From positions 1-40,290 of IMG/VR virus record IMGVR_UViG_3300042465_001050: 40,290 nt of DNA. One strand, 5' to 3'. Shown one piece after another: positions 30,076-37,531 of the stretch. Position 1 is the stretch's first letter. Every line of letters starts with the position of its first letter. The stretch is from a virus. A model generated the notes under the pieces. It saw only the letters and a list, made by a program, of their open reading frames with translations. It searched no databases and was not told the DNA's origin. The translations under genes were made by a program, and so were the position numbers.

Positions 30076-30737
30076 GCGGCAAGCAATTCAGCATCTTTGA
30101 ATTTGCATTTTTGTTGTAAATTTGCAACTTCACGATCCGTCACACTATTTGCGCGGTAAGTAACATCCTCAATATCAACTTGAGGTTCAATCACTTCGCA
30201 ATTACGCGCCCAAACCCAAATCATGTTTTTGTGGGTGGGATAAGTCTTGCCGTTCTTGGCAACATAGGTTGTCATTTCATCATCAAGAGCAATACCAAGT
30301 TTGTTTTCATAACTGGTATGATAGCCCATGCCGTAGGGACGTTCAATCGAAACGACAACCTTGCCTTCGGAACCTTTGCCGGTTCTACCGCGCACAACTC
30401 GAACCATGCGACCTTTGGTAGGAACTTCAGCCTCGGCACTTGCAATACCCAACTGGTATTTAAAATTGCGGTCAAAGATTGACTTGCGAACATCATCGGC
30501 AATTGTAGCAAAGTCACAATCAATAGTGTATGTGGTTTCTTCGCCAAGCCACACGGACTTGATAGAACCTGTTGCTGGATCCCAATAGTAAACACTGGTG
30601 ACCCATTCCCAAATGTCGGACATTATCCGTTCGGATTGTGCATAGGTGTAAAGAGTGGTGCCAACACCGAGGGTGTCGGTGACCTTGATGGCAGTACCTT
30701 CTGGTGTATAACCAGTGGTGCGAGTAAACTTGATCAT
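30072..30737 (-). CDS. Unknown protein with a KOW-like segment, upstream of the VWA gene
   Basis: A 221-residue protein. Residues 108-130 (KGRMVRVVRGRTGKGSEGKV) resemble a KOW-like motif, a small SH3-type fold that often binds RNA or protein. The flanking parts are Tyr/Trp-rich (SDIWEWVTSVYYWDPATGSI; KNMIWVWARN). No enzyme motif is seen. It begins at the stop of the 77-aa gene (TAATG, 1-nt overlap) and ends at the VWA promoter, so the block 77-aa, 221-aa, VWA, AAA+ looks like one functional neighbourhood. Confidence 0.65.
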   Translation of the reverse strand: MIKFTRTTGYTPEGTAIKVTDTLGVGTTLYTYAQSERIMSDIWEWVTSVYYWDPATGSIKSVWLGEETTYTIDCDFATIADDVRKSIFDRNFKYQLGIASAEAEVPTKGRMVRVVRGRTGKGSEGKVVVSIERPYGMGYHTSYENKLGIALDDEMTTYVAKNGKTYPTHKNMIWVWARNCEVIEPQVDIEDVTYRANSVTDREVANLQQKCKFKDAELLAA

Positions 30738-30970
30738 TATGCAATCTCCTTACGCTTGGCATCCATCATTTCAAACAGAACAAATTTCGCAACATTCAAT
30801 TGCTTGCGAACGGCTTCGGTGCGACCCATAGCACCAAGTTCTTGGCAGTCAGAAAGAATGCCAGCAACAACCATTTCAAGTCCAGACAGGCGAGCCGTCA
30901 AGGATTCCATGTACTCTTCGCGAATGTCTTCAGTAGACATTCCGTACATCAATTGCTCTTTATCAGTCAT
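30737..30970 (-). CDS. 77-aa helical protein
   Basis: A fully helical protein, MTDKEQLMYGMSTEDIREEY, then MESLTARLSGLEMVVAGILS, DCQELG and a charged end (MMDAKRKEIA). The start at 30970 has GGAG six bases ahead. The longer upstream frame crosses the promoter and terminator and is rejected. It is the first gene of the promoter-led block leading to the VWA/AAA+ pair. Function unknown; dimerisation through the helices is likely. Confidence 0.65.
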   Translation of the reverse strand: MTDKEQLMYGMSTEDIREEYMESLTARLSGLEMVVAGILSDCQELGAMGRTEAVRKQLNVAKFVLFEMMDAKRKEIA

Positions 30971-31001
30971 TAGATTCTCCATATCACTCACTACAGACTC
31001 T

Positions 31002-31029
31002 AGTATAGCACAATGGGAGAACAGGTCAA
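31002..31029 (-). promoter_or_regulatory. Sigma70-type promoter with extended -10, TTGACC-N16-TATACT
   Basis: The -35 TTGACC is at 31029-31024 and the -10 TATACT at 31007-31002, spacer 16 nt, TGC extended -10. The 12-mer TGCTATACTAGA is identical to that of the promoter at 10604-10632, and 18 of 22 bases match around it. It reads into the 77-aa gene. Confidence 0.75.
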
Positions 31030-31034
31030 GCGAT

Positions 31035-31062
31035 ATCCGTTTGTTGCATAAAAACAACGGAT
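31035..31062 (-). repeat. Inverted repeat upstream of the 77-aa gene promoter
   Basis: Arms ATCCGTT and AACGGAT (7 bp, extended by 3 bp after a bulged base) around an AT-rich loop, 5 nt upstream of the -35. It lies between the methyltransferase terminator and the promoter and could be a protein-binding site or a second, weaker terminator stem. Confidence 0.5.
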
Positions 31063-31069
31063 TGGGGGT

Positions 31070-31097
31070 AAAAACTACTGTACATGCATACAGTAGT
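31070..31097 (-). terminator. Strong intrinsic terminator behind the methyltransferase gene
   Basis: A perfect 9-bp stem (ACTACTGTA and TACAGTAGT, arms 31074-31082 and 31089-31097) with a 6-nt loop, followed on the minus strand by TTTTT. It lies 13 nt behind the methyltransferase stop and closes the large accessory operon. Confidence 0.85.
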
Positions 31098-31109
31098 GTA
31101 CACTTTGGT

Positions 31110-32660
31110 TTACGGCTTATAAAACACAAAAATCGGCTCATATTTGAGCCACATGCCGTTGACTTTGCAAAAGTTTTTTGCTTTGGGCAGTCCAGTATCA
31201 GAATCAATGCGATTGCCGCCTGGCATCTGCGCCAGCGACATTTTCAAAACGCCTTTGTACTCCATGCCTAACTCTTCAAGAATATCTTTGCTATCTTTTT
31301 CAAGTGGTAGCATGTCAGCACCAAATTTTGCATCTGCAATATTCCATAACAGATAACGATCATTGCGTAACCACTCAACAGCAGTTTTCAATGTTGGGCG
31401 TAGAAAACCTTCGCGCCAAGAATCATAACCAGTAAATTTTTTGTACGATTGTGTTGGGTCTTCACTATACGCCTCTTTTGCAAAGTATGGCGGTGAAGTA
31501 AAGACCATATCTAACTTACCTTTGTAGGCACAAAATCGTTCATCGGATCCGATAACTTCTGAACCCAATTGATATATGTCGAAAGTATTGGCGCTTTGGA
31601 ACAATACTCCTGAGTTTTTGGAGGCATTATAAAAATTAGCCAAATCGGCATACTTAGTAGAATCACCGGCAATGCTATGGTCAGTATTAGGATCAGTACC
31701 AACATAATGCAAAGGGGTGCTAAGGCGAGTAGACATAGCGCCGAGAATACGGCCACCCCAACCACTAGAGGGATCGTAAACCACAATTCTGTCTTGATCT
31801 TTAATGTGTTTAGTAAATTTTTCATAAAGGTACTTTGCTGTGAGTGGAGGAAAGTTAACTGCGTATTGACACCACGATACTCGGAATGCTTTGAAGCCAA
31901 GAGGAAAAATCTTCTGACCCATCTTGTACATACGAATGCGATACTTTGATTGTTTCGATTGAATGTTTTTTGTAGTATGCTCTGCACACAAAGACAAGTC
32001 TGCAATCTCTAGATACTTGGCGTTCTTCAAGTCTTCGTTATAGCCGGTATACTCTTCTTCTTCATCACGCGATTCTATCCAATAATCATAGCCATACTCG
32101 CGCAAGTTGGTTTGTTCAAAATACTGAACAAATTCATCACCAGTTTTAAATTTCTTTTGATGACTACCAATCTCAACTACTTCGCCTACCCTGATAGTAT
32201 TTGAGTAGTGATAGAATGAATCGCGCTTATAATGTCTTCGTGCATACTTCAAAGTCTTTTCAAGTAGATCATCGCGAACAAAGTGATCATAGATAGACAA
32301 GCCATCATCGTTCTTAGTATAGTTAATGCGTGTCTTCATCATGGTAGGAAACCATTGATTCGCGGCATTGCCAACTACACTAGTGTTTCGAATTACGTCT
32401 TTTTCTCCGGTAAGTTCGTCAGTTTGTTCAAATCCGTGAACAGGAAAGCCGTACATTTCTCTAAACTGCTTTCGAATCTCGTTCTCATCCCAACCAACCC
32501 GCGGAGGCTGATTAAGAGTATCCCACGCATAGACAACCGCTTTACGGAGGTCAATAAACCATTGTCTGAATTCATCATCAGTCATCCTTTGTATTTCTTC
32601 GAACGACTTGTTTGTCTCATGATTCAACAACCAATCGTTTCGTTCATAAAAATGTTTCAT
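31110..32660 (-). CDS. DNA methyltransferase (N6-adenine or N4-cytosine type)
   Basis: A 516-residue protein. The C-terminal half carries the SAM-binding segment DPSSGWGGRILGAM (motif I) and the catalytic TSPPYF (motif IV), which mark amino-group DNA methyltransferases; LLWNIADAK..D follows. The N-terminal 250 residues have no clear enzyme motif and may recognise the target DNA. Motif I precedes motif IV, unlike in the beta class. It could protect phage DNA from host restriction or mark packaged DNA. It starts at the ATG that overlaps the stop of the small upstream gene (ATGA). No cognate restriction gene is visible. Confidence 0.85.
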   Translation of the reverse strand: MKHFYERNDWLLNHETNKSFEEIQRMTDDEFRQWFIDLRKAVVYAWDTLNQPPRVGWDENEIRKQFREMYGFPVHGFEQTDELTGEKDVIRNTSVVGNAANQWFPTMMKTRINYTKNDDGLSIYDHFVRDDLLEKTLKYARRHYKRDSFYHYSNTIRVGEVVEIGSHQKKFKTGDEFVQYFEQTNLREYGYDYWIESRDEEEEYTGYNEDLKNAKYLEIADLSLCAEHTTKNIQSKQSKYRIRMYKMGQKIFPLGFKAFRVSWCQYAVNFPPLTAKYLYEKFTKHIKDQDRIVVYDPSSGWGGRILGAMSTRLSTPLHYVGTDPNTDHSIAGDSTKYADLANFYNASKNSGVLFQSANTFDIYQLGSEVIGSDERFCAYKGKLDMVFTSPPYFAKEAYSEDPTQSYKKFTGYDSWREGFLRPTLKTAVEWLRNDRYLLWNIADAKFGADMLPLEKDSKDILEELGMEYKGVLKMSLAQMPGGNRIDSDTGLPKAKNFCKVNGMWLKYEPIFVFYKP

Positions 32661-32830
32661 TCTTCTTTTATCTCTCTTCCACAATCAAAGGCAGCCTTCA
32701 ACCATTCTTTCATGCGCCTGCGTCTTTCAATAGGAAGTTCTTCAAACTCCCAAAAAAATCTTTCGCCTCTGTCTCCGAATCCTTCCATTTCATCAAAGTA
32801 GTCTTCGAATTTTTCGTATTTGTATTTCAT
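32657..32830 (-). CDS. 57-aa acidic protein, part of the methyltransferase operon
   Basis: MKYKYEKFEDYFDEMEGFGD followed by RGERFFWEFEELPIERRRRM and a KEWLKAAFDC end. Its ATG overlaps the dCMP deaminase stop, and its stop overlaps the methyltransferase start, each by 4 nt (ATGA), which supports translation in this frame. No family recognised. Confidence 0.6.
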   Translation of the reverse strand: MKYKYEKFEDYFDEMEGFGDRGERFFWEFEELPIERRRRMKEWLKAAFDCGREIKEE

Positions 32831-33261
32831 AATTTTCTTACTGATAATCCACATTTATTTAGGAATTCAATGCCGTCATTGTTACGATATTCTTCGCCAT
32901 AAAAAACTTCTTTAATGCCAGATTGATATATCATTTTAGCACAATCTATGCATGGACTGCAAGTGATAAACATACTTGCACCATCACCACTCTCGGTAGA
33001 CTTTGCCAGTTTAGCAATTGCGTTAGACTCTGCGTGGAGAACTTCGGGTTTTGTTACCAGAGTTGGGTTGCCTTTTAAGTCTAATCCAAAATAATTTTCA
33101 CAATCATTATCCCATCCACTTGGCATTCCATTGTAGCCAATCGAAATAATTCTATCATCTTTGACTATGACTGCACCAACCTTTTTTCTAACTGCACTAC
33201 TATGCTCTGCGAATAATTTTGCAGTCTTCATGTAAGTATCAAGGTACTTTTCTTTAATCAT
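32827..33261 (-). CDS. dCMP deaminase
   Basis: A 144-residue cytidine deaminase-fold enzyme that converts dCMP to dUMP for dTTP supply. The zinc site is complete: HAE at 76-78 (LHAESNAIAK) and TCSPCIDCAK at 100-109 with C104 and C107. The N-terminus (YLDTYMKTAKLFAEHSSAVR) is typical of phage and bacterial dCMP deaminases. It starts at the ATG overlapping the kinase stop (4-nt ATGA). No thymidylate synthase is seen in this window. Confidence 0.92.
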   Translation of the reverse strand: MIKEKYLDTYMKTAKLFAEHSSAVRKKVGAVIVKDDRIISIGYNGMPSGWDNDCENYFGLDLKGNPTLVTKPEVLHAESNAIAKLAKSTESGDGASMFITCSPCIDCAKMIYQSGIKEVFYGEEYRNNDGIEFLNKCGLSVRKL

Positions 33262-34028
33262 AGTGTAGCCAAGTCTTCGTTTGTGATTGTATAACAACCT
33301 TGATGTTGTACAGAGATAGATGCTAGTTTGTTTGCATAAGGCAATGCATTTTCAATTGAACCAGTGAACAAATAGAACACAGCAAGAGCGGCTAGATGAA
33401 CATCACCTGCGCCAGTTACATCATGCACTTCTACTTTTTTTGTTGGGTATATCTTGCCATTGTACTGAGTTCCCTCTGCGCCTTTTGTAACAATCAAGTA
33501 ATTAGAACTAGGCAATGTCTGCGCTAGACTATATTCCAATTCATTGATCTTTACATAGCAACCATCAAACTCGGCCATGCTTGGCTTCTTTGTATCAATA
33601 AAGATTGGTCCTCTAAACATTGATTGAATTTCTCGCACAGTTTCATATGTAACGCTACCTTTGTTGTAGTCTGAAATTACAACCGCATCATAGTTTGGTA
33701 TGAGTGTAGCAAAACTGATTGGTGCATTCTTATGATCTTCATCAACTCGTAGCAATTGATAGCCACTCTTTACATCAACGAATCTTGTTTTCTTAGAGGG
33801 TATGCCACTTAATTGCTGTACGTCACAATACAATGCTTTTAAATTCTCGTACACATTGCTTGCCATACCTGGTCGAAACTCTTCTTTCCCATTCATCTTT
33901 AGAACAGGAACAGGCGCCTCAGGAGAGATTCTTTCTACTGTGCCGTAGATGTATCGATCAATGCAAGCATCACCGACTAGCAATATCTTGTATTTTTCTC
34001 GTTGAAGAGTATTTACCAAATCGTTCAT
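33258..34028 (-). CDS. rfaE1: HldE kinase-domain homologue (PfkB family, heptose-7-phosphate kinase-like)
   Basis: A 256-residue PfkB/ribokinase-fold kinase. ILLVGDACIDRYIYGTVERI and SPEAPVPVL, followed by RPGMASNVYENLKAL, are hallmarks of the N-terminal kinase domain of HldE (RfaE); HDVTGAGDVHLAALAVF holds the GAGD anion-hole motif with the catalytic Asp. The typical reaction is phosphorylation of D-glycero-D-manno-heptose 7-phosphate at C1. It is a stand-alone gene behind the adenylyltransferase homologue, which it overlaps by 59 nt. The two would be one fused protein in many bacteria, here split and in reverse order. The true substrate may differ. Confidence 0.85.
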   Translation of the reverse strand: MNDLVNTLQREKYKILLVGDACIDRYIYGTVERISPEAPVPVLKMNGKEEFRPGMASNVYENLKALYCDVQQLSGIPSKKTRFVDVKSGYQLLRVDEDHKNAPISFATLIPNYDAVVISDYNKGSVTYETVREIQSMFRGPIFIDTKKPSMAEFDGCYVKINELEYSLAQTLPSSNYLIVTKGAEGTQYNGKIYPTKKVEVHDVTGAGDVHLAALAVFYLFTGSIENALPYANKLASISVQHQGCYTITNEDLATL

Positions 34029-34377
34029 AAAATATAACCTCTTTACAATATTTTTTAGACAGTTGACTTGTCTCTCTATGATCACTACCCTTAACGATAA
34101 TGTCTGGCTTGTATGCTTCCATGATGTGAATCAAATCCATATCACTATCAAAAACTAAAACTTCATCAACGCACTTCAAGTTTGCTAAGAATGTTTTTCG
34201 TTCGTACAAATTATTAATAGGGCGACTCTCGCCCTTCAGTTCTTTAATTCGTCTGTCTGTATCTATTGCAACGCAAAGATGATCACCTAGGCTTCTTGCA
34301 TAATTTAGAAGCCGTAGGTGACCTAGATGCAAAACATCAAATGAACCATTAACGAATATTCTCTTTTTGACTATCAC
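33970..34377 (-). CDS. rfaE2: HldE adenylyltransferase-domain homologue (heptose-1-phosphate adenylyltransferase-like)
   Basis: A 135-residue nucleotidyltransferase. FVNGSFDVLHLGHLRLLNYA holds HLGH at 17-20, and YSSTRKI near 123 is the C-terminal phosphate-binding motif. VKGSDHRETS is also typical of the RfaE adenylyltransferase family, which makes ADP-heptose or a related nucleotide sugar. It starts with GTG, inside the end of the cupin gene (29-nt overlap). It sits next to the kinase gene in the order of the nucleotide-sugar route. Sugar specificity cannot be read from the sequence. Confidence 0.85.
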   Translation of the reverse strand: MIVKKRIFVNGSFDVLHLGHLRLLNYARSLGDHLCVAIDTDRRIKELKGESRPINNLYERKTFLANLKCVDEVLVFDSDMDLIHIMEAYKPDIIVKGSDHRETSQLSKKYCKEVIFYERFGKYSSTRKIQDIASR

Positions 34378-34720
34378 CTGCCATCACCCTATAGTTATCT
34401 TCCACCGAATCAGGTGTACTTACTTCAATTATACTACCTTCTTCAACACAAATCAAGCGATGAGGCAACAATGGCGGGTTATGCCATGTATCACCAACCT
34501 CAAGATATTTGTCTTTTACTTCTGCGTTAGTAGTATCAATGTACTGAACAATAAATTTGCCACTTTGTACATACCATGTTTCATCTTTGACGGCATGAAA
34601 ATGCATGGAAAATTTTGCGCCTTGATTGAAGTTCAAAAACTTTCCACAATATTTATCATTGGTGCAGAAAATTAATTCGCTACCCCATCCTTTAGAAACC
34701 TCACCATTAAGTCTCGTCAT
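34349..34720 (-). CDS. Cupin-fold sugar-modifying protein
   Basis: A 123-residue single-domain cupin. GAKFSMHFHAVKDETWYVQSG carries metal ligands H40, H42 and E47, and the second cupin block (LEVGDTWHNPPLLPHRLICV) supplies H86. This layout matches type II phosphomannose isomerase-like and dTDP-sugar epimerase-type cupins. It starts at an internal ATG, ahead of the overlap with the upstream gene. In an operon with the two HldE-like genes it probably acts on a phosphorylated or activated sugar. Exact reaction unknown. Confidence 0.75.
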   Translation of the reverse strand: MTRLNGEVSKGWGSELIFCTNDKYCGKFLNFNQGAKFSMHFHAVKDETWYVQSGKFIVQYIDTTNAEVKDKYLEVGDTWHNPPLLPHRLICVEEGSIIEVSTPDSVEDNYRVMAGDSQKENIR

Positions 34721-34958
34721 ATAATTCTTTCTGTTCAAACTTCTTTTCTTGAATTGTTTTTTCTTTAAATGTTTTTCTTGGATTCGCACACATCACACAA
34801 CCTGGGATACCACAATTTGTAGCGTGATGTTTTGCAAATCGATGCGCTTCGGTTACCGGTAATCCGTGCGCTTTTGCAATCTTAACCTGTTTACGAATAG
34901 CGTTTTCATCTTTCATGATACGCTTGCCATGTTTCTCTTTGTCTCTATCGTTACTCAT
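34707..34958 (-). CDS. Small Cys/His-rich basic protein, probable zinc binder
   Basis: An 83-residue Lys-rich protein. The core AHGLPVTEAHRFAKHHATNCG is followed by IPGCVMCANPRKTFKEKTIQE. Three Cys and four His in this stretch suggest a zinc site, and similar GC.MCxNPRK proteins occur in several large tailed phages. The start is the ATG behind GGAGAGATTG; the TTG one codon upstream is rejected. It overlaps the cupin gene by 14 nt. Function unknown. Confidence 0.7.
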   Translation of the reverse strand: MSNDRDKEKHGKRIMKDENAIRKQVKIAKAHGLPVTEAHRFAKHHATNCGIPGCVMCANPRKTFKEKTIQEKKFEQKELYDET

Positions 34959-34979
34959 CAATCTCTCCTTAATTGAAAA

Positions 34980-35741
34980 CTAGGCTACATTCCAGATTAA
35001 TGCTCCTTTCTTTCCATTAGCAATTACAAAATCCCACAACTTCGCGTCATAGTATGGTTCTGAAGGATATGGGGGCATTCGATCAGGTTCTACTTTCTGA
35101 TCGTAAGCATATGATGAACGCATTGTGATAGCACGACCTTTTTCATAGTCACTCATCTTGTGTCCTACTTCTACTGCATACGCAGGAACAGTAGGGAATG
35201 CTAATTGTAGCCCGCGGTTAAGAGTGCCGCTTGATGCTACAGTCCAAATTTCAGTTGGTTTGATTTTTAAGTTTCGTGCTACTTTGACGATTGATGCAAG
35301 CACAGTTGGATGTTCAAGACCAAGTGGCAAGACTCTACGACTCTTTGTATCTTCTTCGTAATAGTTTCTTGCTTTCGCTTTTGTTACATTTAACATACCA
35401 TTTGCTACCCAATGAATTGTGCCACCCATGTCTAAGACTTGCTGTTGATGCCATGTTGGCTCTTTGCGCTTAGCCATGAAGAAGGTTGCTTTCTTTCCAT
35501 ATTTATTACAAACGTGTGTTAGAGAAATTGGTCCCCATCCCACTTTGTTTGCACCACCAAAAACCCATTCGTCACCTTCAGTTGCAATAAGATAATCAAT
35601 GAATCTTGCTTTGCTACCATAGCCTAACTTATCATCGCGCACAACATGAAAGCCATTGTATTCTTCAATGATAGGCGGTGGGTTTGGGTCTTCCCATCCC
35701 TTTATTGTATCAAGTAATTCATCAGTTGACAAGTTTATCAT
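34980..35741 (-). CDS. PLP-dependent (fold type II)-like protein
   Basis: A 253-residue protein. LGYGSKARFIDYLIATEG has the G-x-K-x-R pattern of the PLP lysine region in ACC deaminase/cysteine desulfhydrase-like enzymes. WVFGGANKVGWGPISLTHVC, KKATFFMAKRKEP and EIWTVASSGTLNRGLQLAF fit other conserved elements of that fold, the last near the phosphate-binding loop. The likely catalytic residue would be K44, not verified. Phage relatives of this fold exist in large marine phages without an assigned role. It overlaps the oxygenase gene by 20 nt. Confidence 0.65.
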   Translation of the reverse strand: MINLSTDELLDTIKGWEDPNPPPIIEEYNGFHVVRDDKLGYGSKARFIDYLIATEGDEWVFGGANKVGWGPISLTHVCNKYGKKATFFMAKRKEPTWHQQQVLDMGGTIHWVANGMLNVTKAKARNYYEEDTKSRRVLPLGLEHPTVLASIVKVARNLKIKPTEIWTVASSGTLNRGLQLAFPTVPAYAVEVGHKMSDYEKGRAITMRSSYAYDQKVEPDRMPPYPSEPYYDAKLWDFVIANGKKGALIWNVA

Positions 35742-36834
35742 GTAATTTTTTCTCGGTAATAATATCTACGACAAGATGAATACGTTCTTCATCTCCACCA
35801 TTGACAGCCATGTGAGGCTTGCGTGTATCAAGAAACCAACACTCGCCCGTTTTCATATGTATGTTTTCTGGTTCACCTTTTGTGTTCCATACAGTATATA
35901 ACATATCTGAATTTGTTTTGATCGGGAAATGCAACCTTGCTAACTTACCTAATGACCCACCAGAATCTGGATCAACTTGATCGGTATGTCTTGAAAGTTC
36001 ACCCCCATTAGGTTTCAATCTCATAAATCGTACTCGGTGAACAGTCTCACCATACGGGCGAATCAATTCACGCACTTCAGGAAACAAATCAAACAAAGGT
36101 GTATCTTGTAGATAAAATACTCTGCCTTTGTTTTCTTCTATCCAAGTATCATTCATTTCAATTGGTTTTGTAATGAACGATGGGTCTAATGTATAGCCAC
36201 GCAATGATAATGCGCCCCATGACTTACCTTTGTTGTAGTTGCTATAGTGATTCGTAAAACTAGGCAACTCAGTAAGTTTATTGTAAATTGCTTCAATCAA
36301 TTTAGCATCGATATTCTCAACTTTTTTGATTGACAAATATTCAGCACGATCAACTTTAGGAAACTCTCTTTGCTTACCACGATAGTAGATGGCATACACT
36401 TCGCCGTATGTTGTAATCTTTGGACCAACGTAACAGAAACCAGATTCTTCTGCTAACTTGCAATGATCTTTATTCTCAGCCCACACAATGAGCCAAACAT
36501 CTTTTAAAGGTAGTCCAAAAGCATTTGTTATAGGCTCAAGACATTTTTTAAGTGTACTCAAATTTCCTGATAACTTGCTTACTGTCATGTCGCCTTTTTG
36601 TTTCTTTGCAATAACAGTATCACCGTGCATGGTGATGTTTGATGCAGACTTTGATTGTGTAATCTCAAGCATGGCATCATCAAGAATATCTAATGTGCCT
36701 TTATGTAACGATTCGGCAATGTTATTCTTTTTGAATTTTGCAAATGGCGAAAGTGTATAGCGATTGTACTCTTCGTATTTTGCTTCAATAGACTTTAGAT
36801 AGTCTAGTTCGTATCCGTGTTGCCAATCTTTCAT
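35722..36834 (-). CDS. Aspartyl/asparaginyl hydroxylase-type 2OG-Fe(II) oxygenase with N-terminal extension
   Basis: A 370-residue protein. The C-terminal domain (about 255-370) is of the aspartyl beta-hydroxylase type, with LSRHTDQ (H283, D285), KPHMAVNGG (H341) and R351 in EERIHLVV, which binds 2-oxoglutarate. RLHFPIKTN and KTGECWFLDTRKPH are family signatures. The N-terminal 170 residues include a segment (LIVWAENKDHCKLAEESGFC, then YVGPKITTYGEVYAIYYR) that resembles part of a GNAT fold, suggesting a two-domain protein. Targets are unknown. This is the second 2OG-Fe(II) oxygenase in the window. Gene end overlaps the PLP-type gene by 20 nt. Confidence 0.82.
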   Translation of the reverse strand: MKDWQHGYELDYLKSIEAKYEEYNRYTLSPFAKFKKNNIAESLHKGTLDILDDAMLEITQSKSASNITMHGDTVIAKKQKGDMTVSKLSGNLSTLKKCLEPITNAFGLPLKDVWLIVWAENKDHCKLAEESGFCYVGPKITTYGEVYAIYYRGKQREFPKVDRAEYLSIKKVENIDAKLIEAIYNKLTELPSFTNHYSNYNKGKSWGALSLRGYTLDPSFITKPIEMNDTWIEENKGRVFYLQDTPLFDLFPEVRELIRPYGETVHRVRFMRLKPNGGELSRHTDQVDPDSGGSLGKLARLHFPIKTNSDMLYTVWNTKGEPENIHMKTGECWFLDTRKPHMAVNGGDEERIHLVVDIITEKKLHDKLVN

Positions 36835-36837
36835 TGT

Positions 36838-37353
36838 TTATCCTTTCTTGACGCTCTTTACTTTTCGCTGAAGAATCATTCGTTTGCGTTTTGATCGTTC
36901 TACTTCAAAAGATGAAGCAACTTGTGTAAACAATTTGCCTTCAAGGTGATCATATTCATGTAATGCTACTCGCGCAGTCATACCGATAAAAGTAGAAGTG
37001 TCTGTAATGTTTTCCCATGTCTGATAGCGTATGCGAATTGAATCAGGTCGCTTCACACTCAAGAACAATAATGGAAAACTCAAGCATCCTTCTTTCATTG
37101 ATAGAATGTTTTCAGACTGAAACACAATGCGTGGATTGAACAATACGATTGGGTCTTTATCATTACGCATCGCAAAGACGCGATATGGATGTCCAACTTG
37201 CACAGCAGACAATCCAAGTCCGTCATGGCGAGCCATTGTATTATATAGGCTCTCTGCAAACTCTTTTGGATCAAAAGGTGGGTTAGCAAAGTCAAACTCT
37301 TTTGATGGCTGTAATAGCATCGAAGAACTTTCTGGAACAAATTCAAGGTTCAT
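36838..37353 (-). CDS. def: Peptide deformylase
   Basis: A 171-residue metalloenzyme that removes the formyl group from nascent proteins. The three signature motifs are intact: GLGLSAVQ at 45-52, EGCLS with C90, and HEYDH at 132-136. Phage-borne deformylases are known from marine T4-like phages and are thought to support host or phage protein maturation. It is the first enzyme gene of the accessory operon, and it overlaps the 62-aa gene by 11 nt. Confidence 0.93.
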   Translation of the reverse strand: MNLEFVPESSSMLLQPSKEFDFANPPFDPKEFAESLYNTMARHDGLGLSAVQVGHPYRVFAMRNDKDPIVLFNPRIVFQSENILSMKEGCLSFPLLFLSVKRPDSIRIRYQTWENITDTSTFIGMTARVALHEYDHLEGKLFTQVASSFEVERSKRKRMILQRKVKSVKKG

Positions 37354-37531
37354 GTGTTTCTCCTAATACATAATTTTCTGCATAATTTTGTGCTTCATCT
37401 TGCGTTTTGAAGAATGCAACAAAGTAAGACCCTGTTTCATTTCTCATTCTAACTTTATAGAAATTCTCATCTAAGTAGATATGCGCTTCTCTGTCTATAT
37501 CTGTTCCATAATATTCACTAAGTGTTTTCAT
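37343..37531 (-). CDS. 62-aa protein of unknown function between gene 46 and the deformylase
   Basis: MKTLSEYYGTDIDREAHIYL then DENFYKVRMRNETGSYFVAF and a short helical part (DEAQNYAENYVLGE). A small alpha/beta protein. Its ATG overlaps the gene 46 stop (ATGA), and its end overlaps the deformylase start, so it is read in the same message. No family recognised. Confidence 0.6.
   Translation of the reverse strand: MKTLSEYYGTDIDREAHIYLDENFYKVRMRNETGSYFVAFFKTQDEAQNYAENYVLGETHEP

Noticed and set aside
30971-31109. tRNA or small RNA gene in the largest gene-free stretch
   Set aside because: No cloverleaf can be drawn; the stretch is explained by a terminator, an inverted repeat and a promoter. 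No tRNA, rRNA or CRISPR repeat was found elsewhere in the window either.
31511-32005. 164-aa minus-strand ORF with hydrophobic stretch
   Set aside because: It lies entirely inside the methyltransferase gene in another frame; the methyltransferase has motifs I and IV and operon-style junctions.
31110-32660. Complete restriction-modification system around the methyltransferase
   Set aside because: No neighbouring protein shows a restriction nuclease motif; the adjacent genes are a 57-aa acidic protein and dCMP deaminase.
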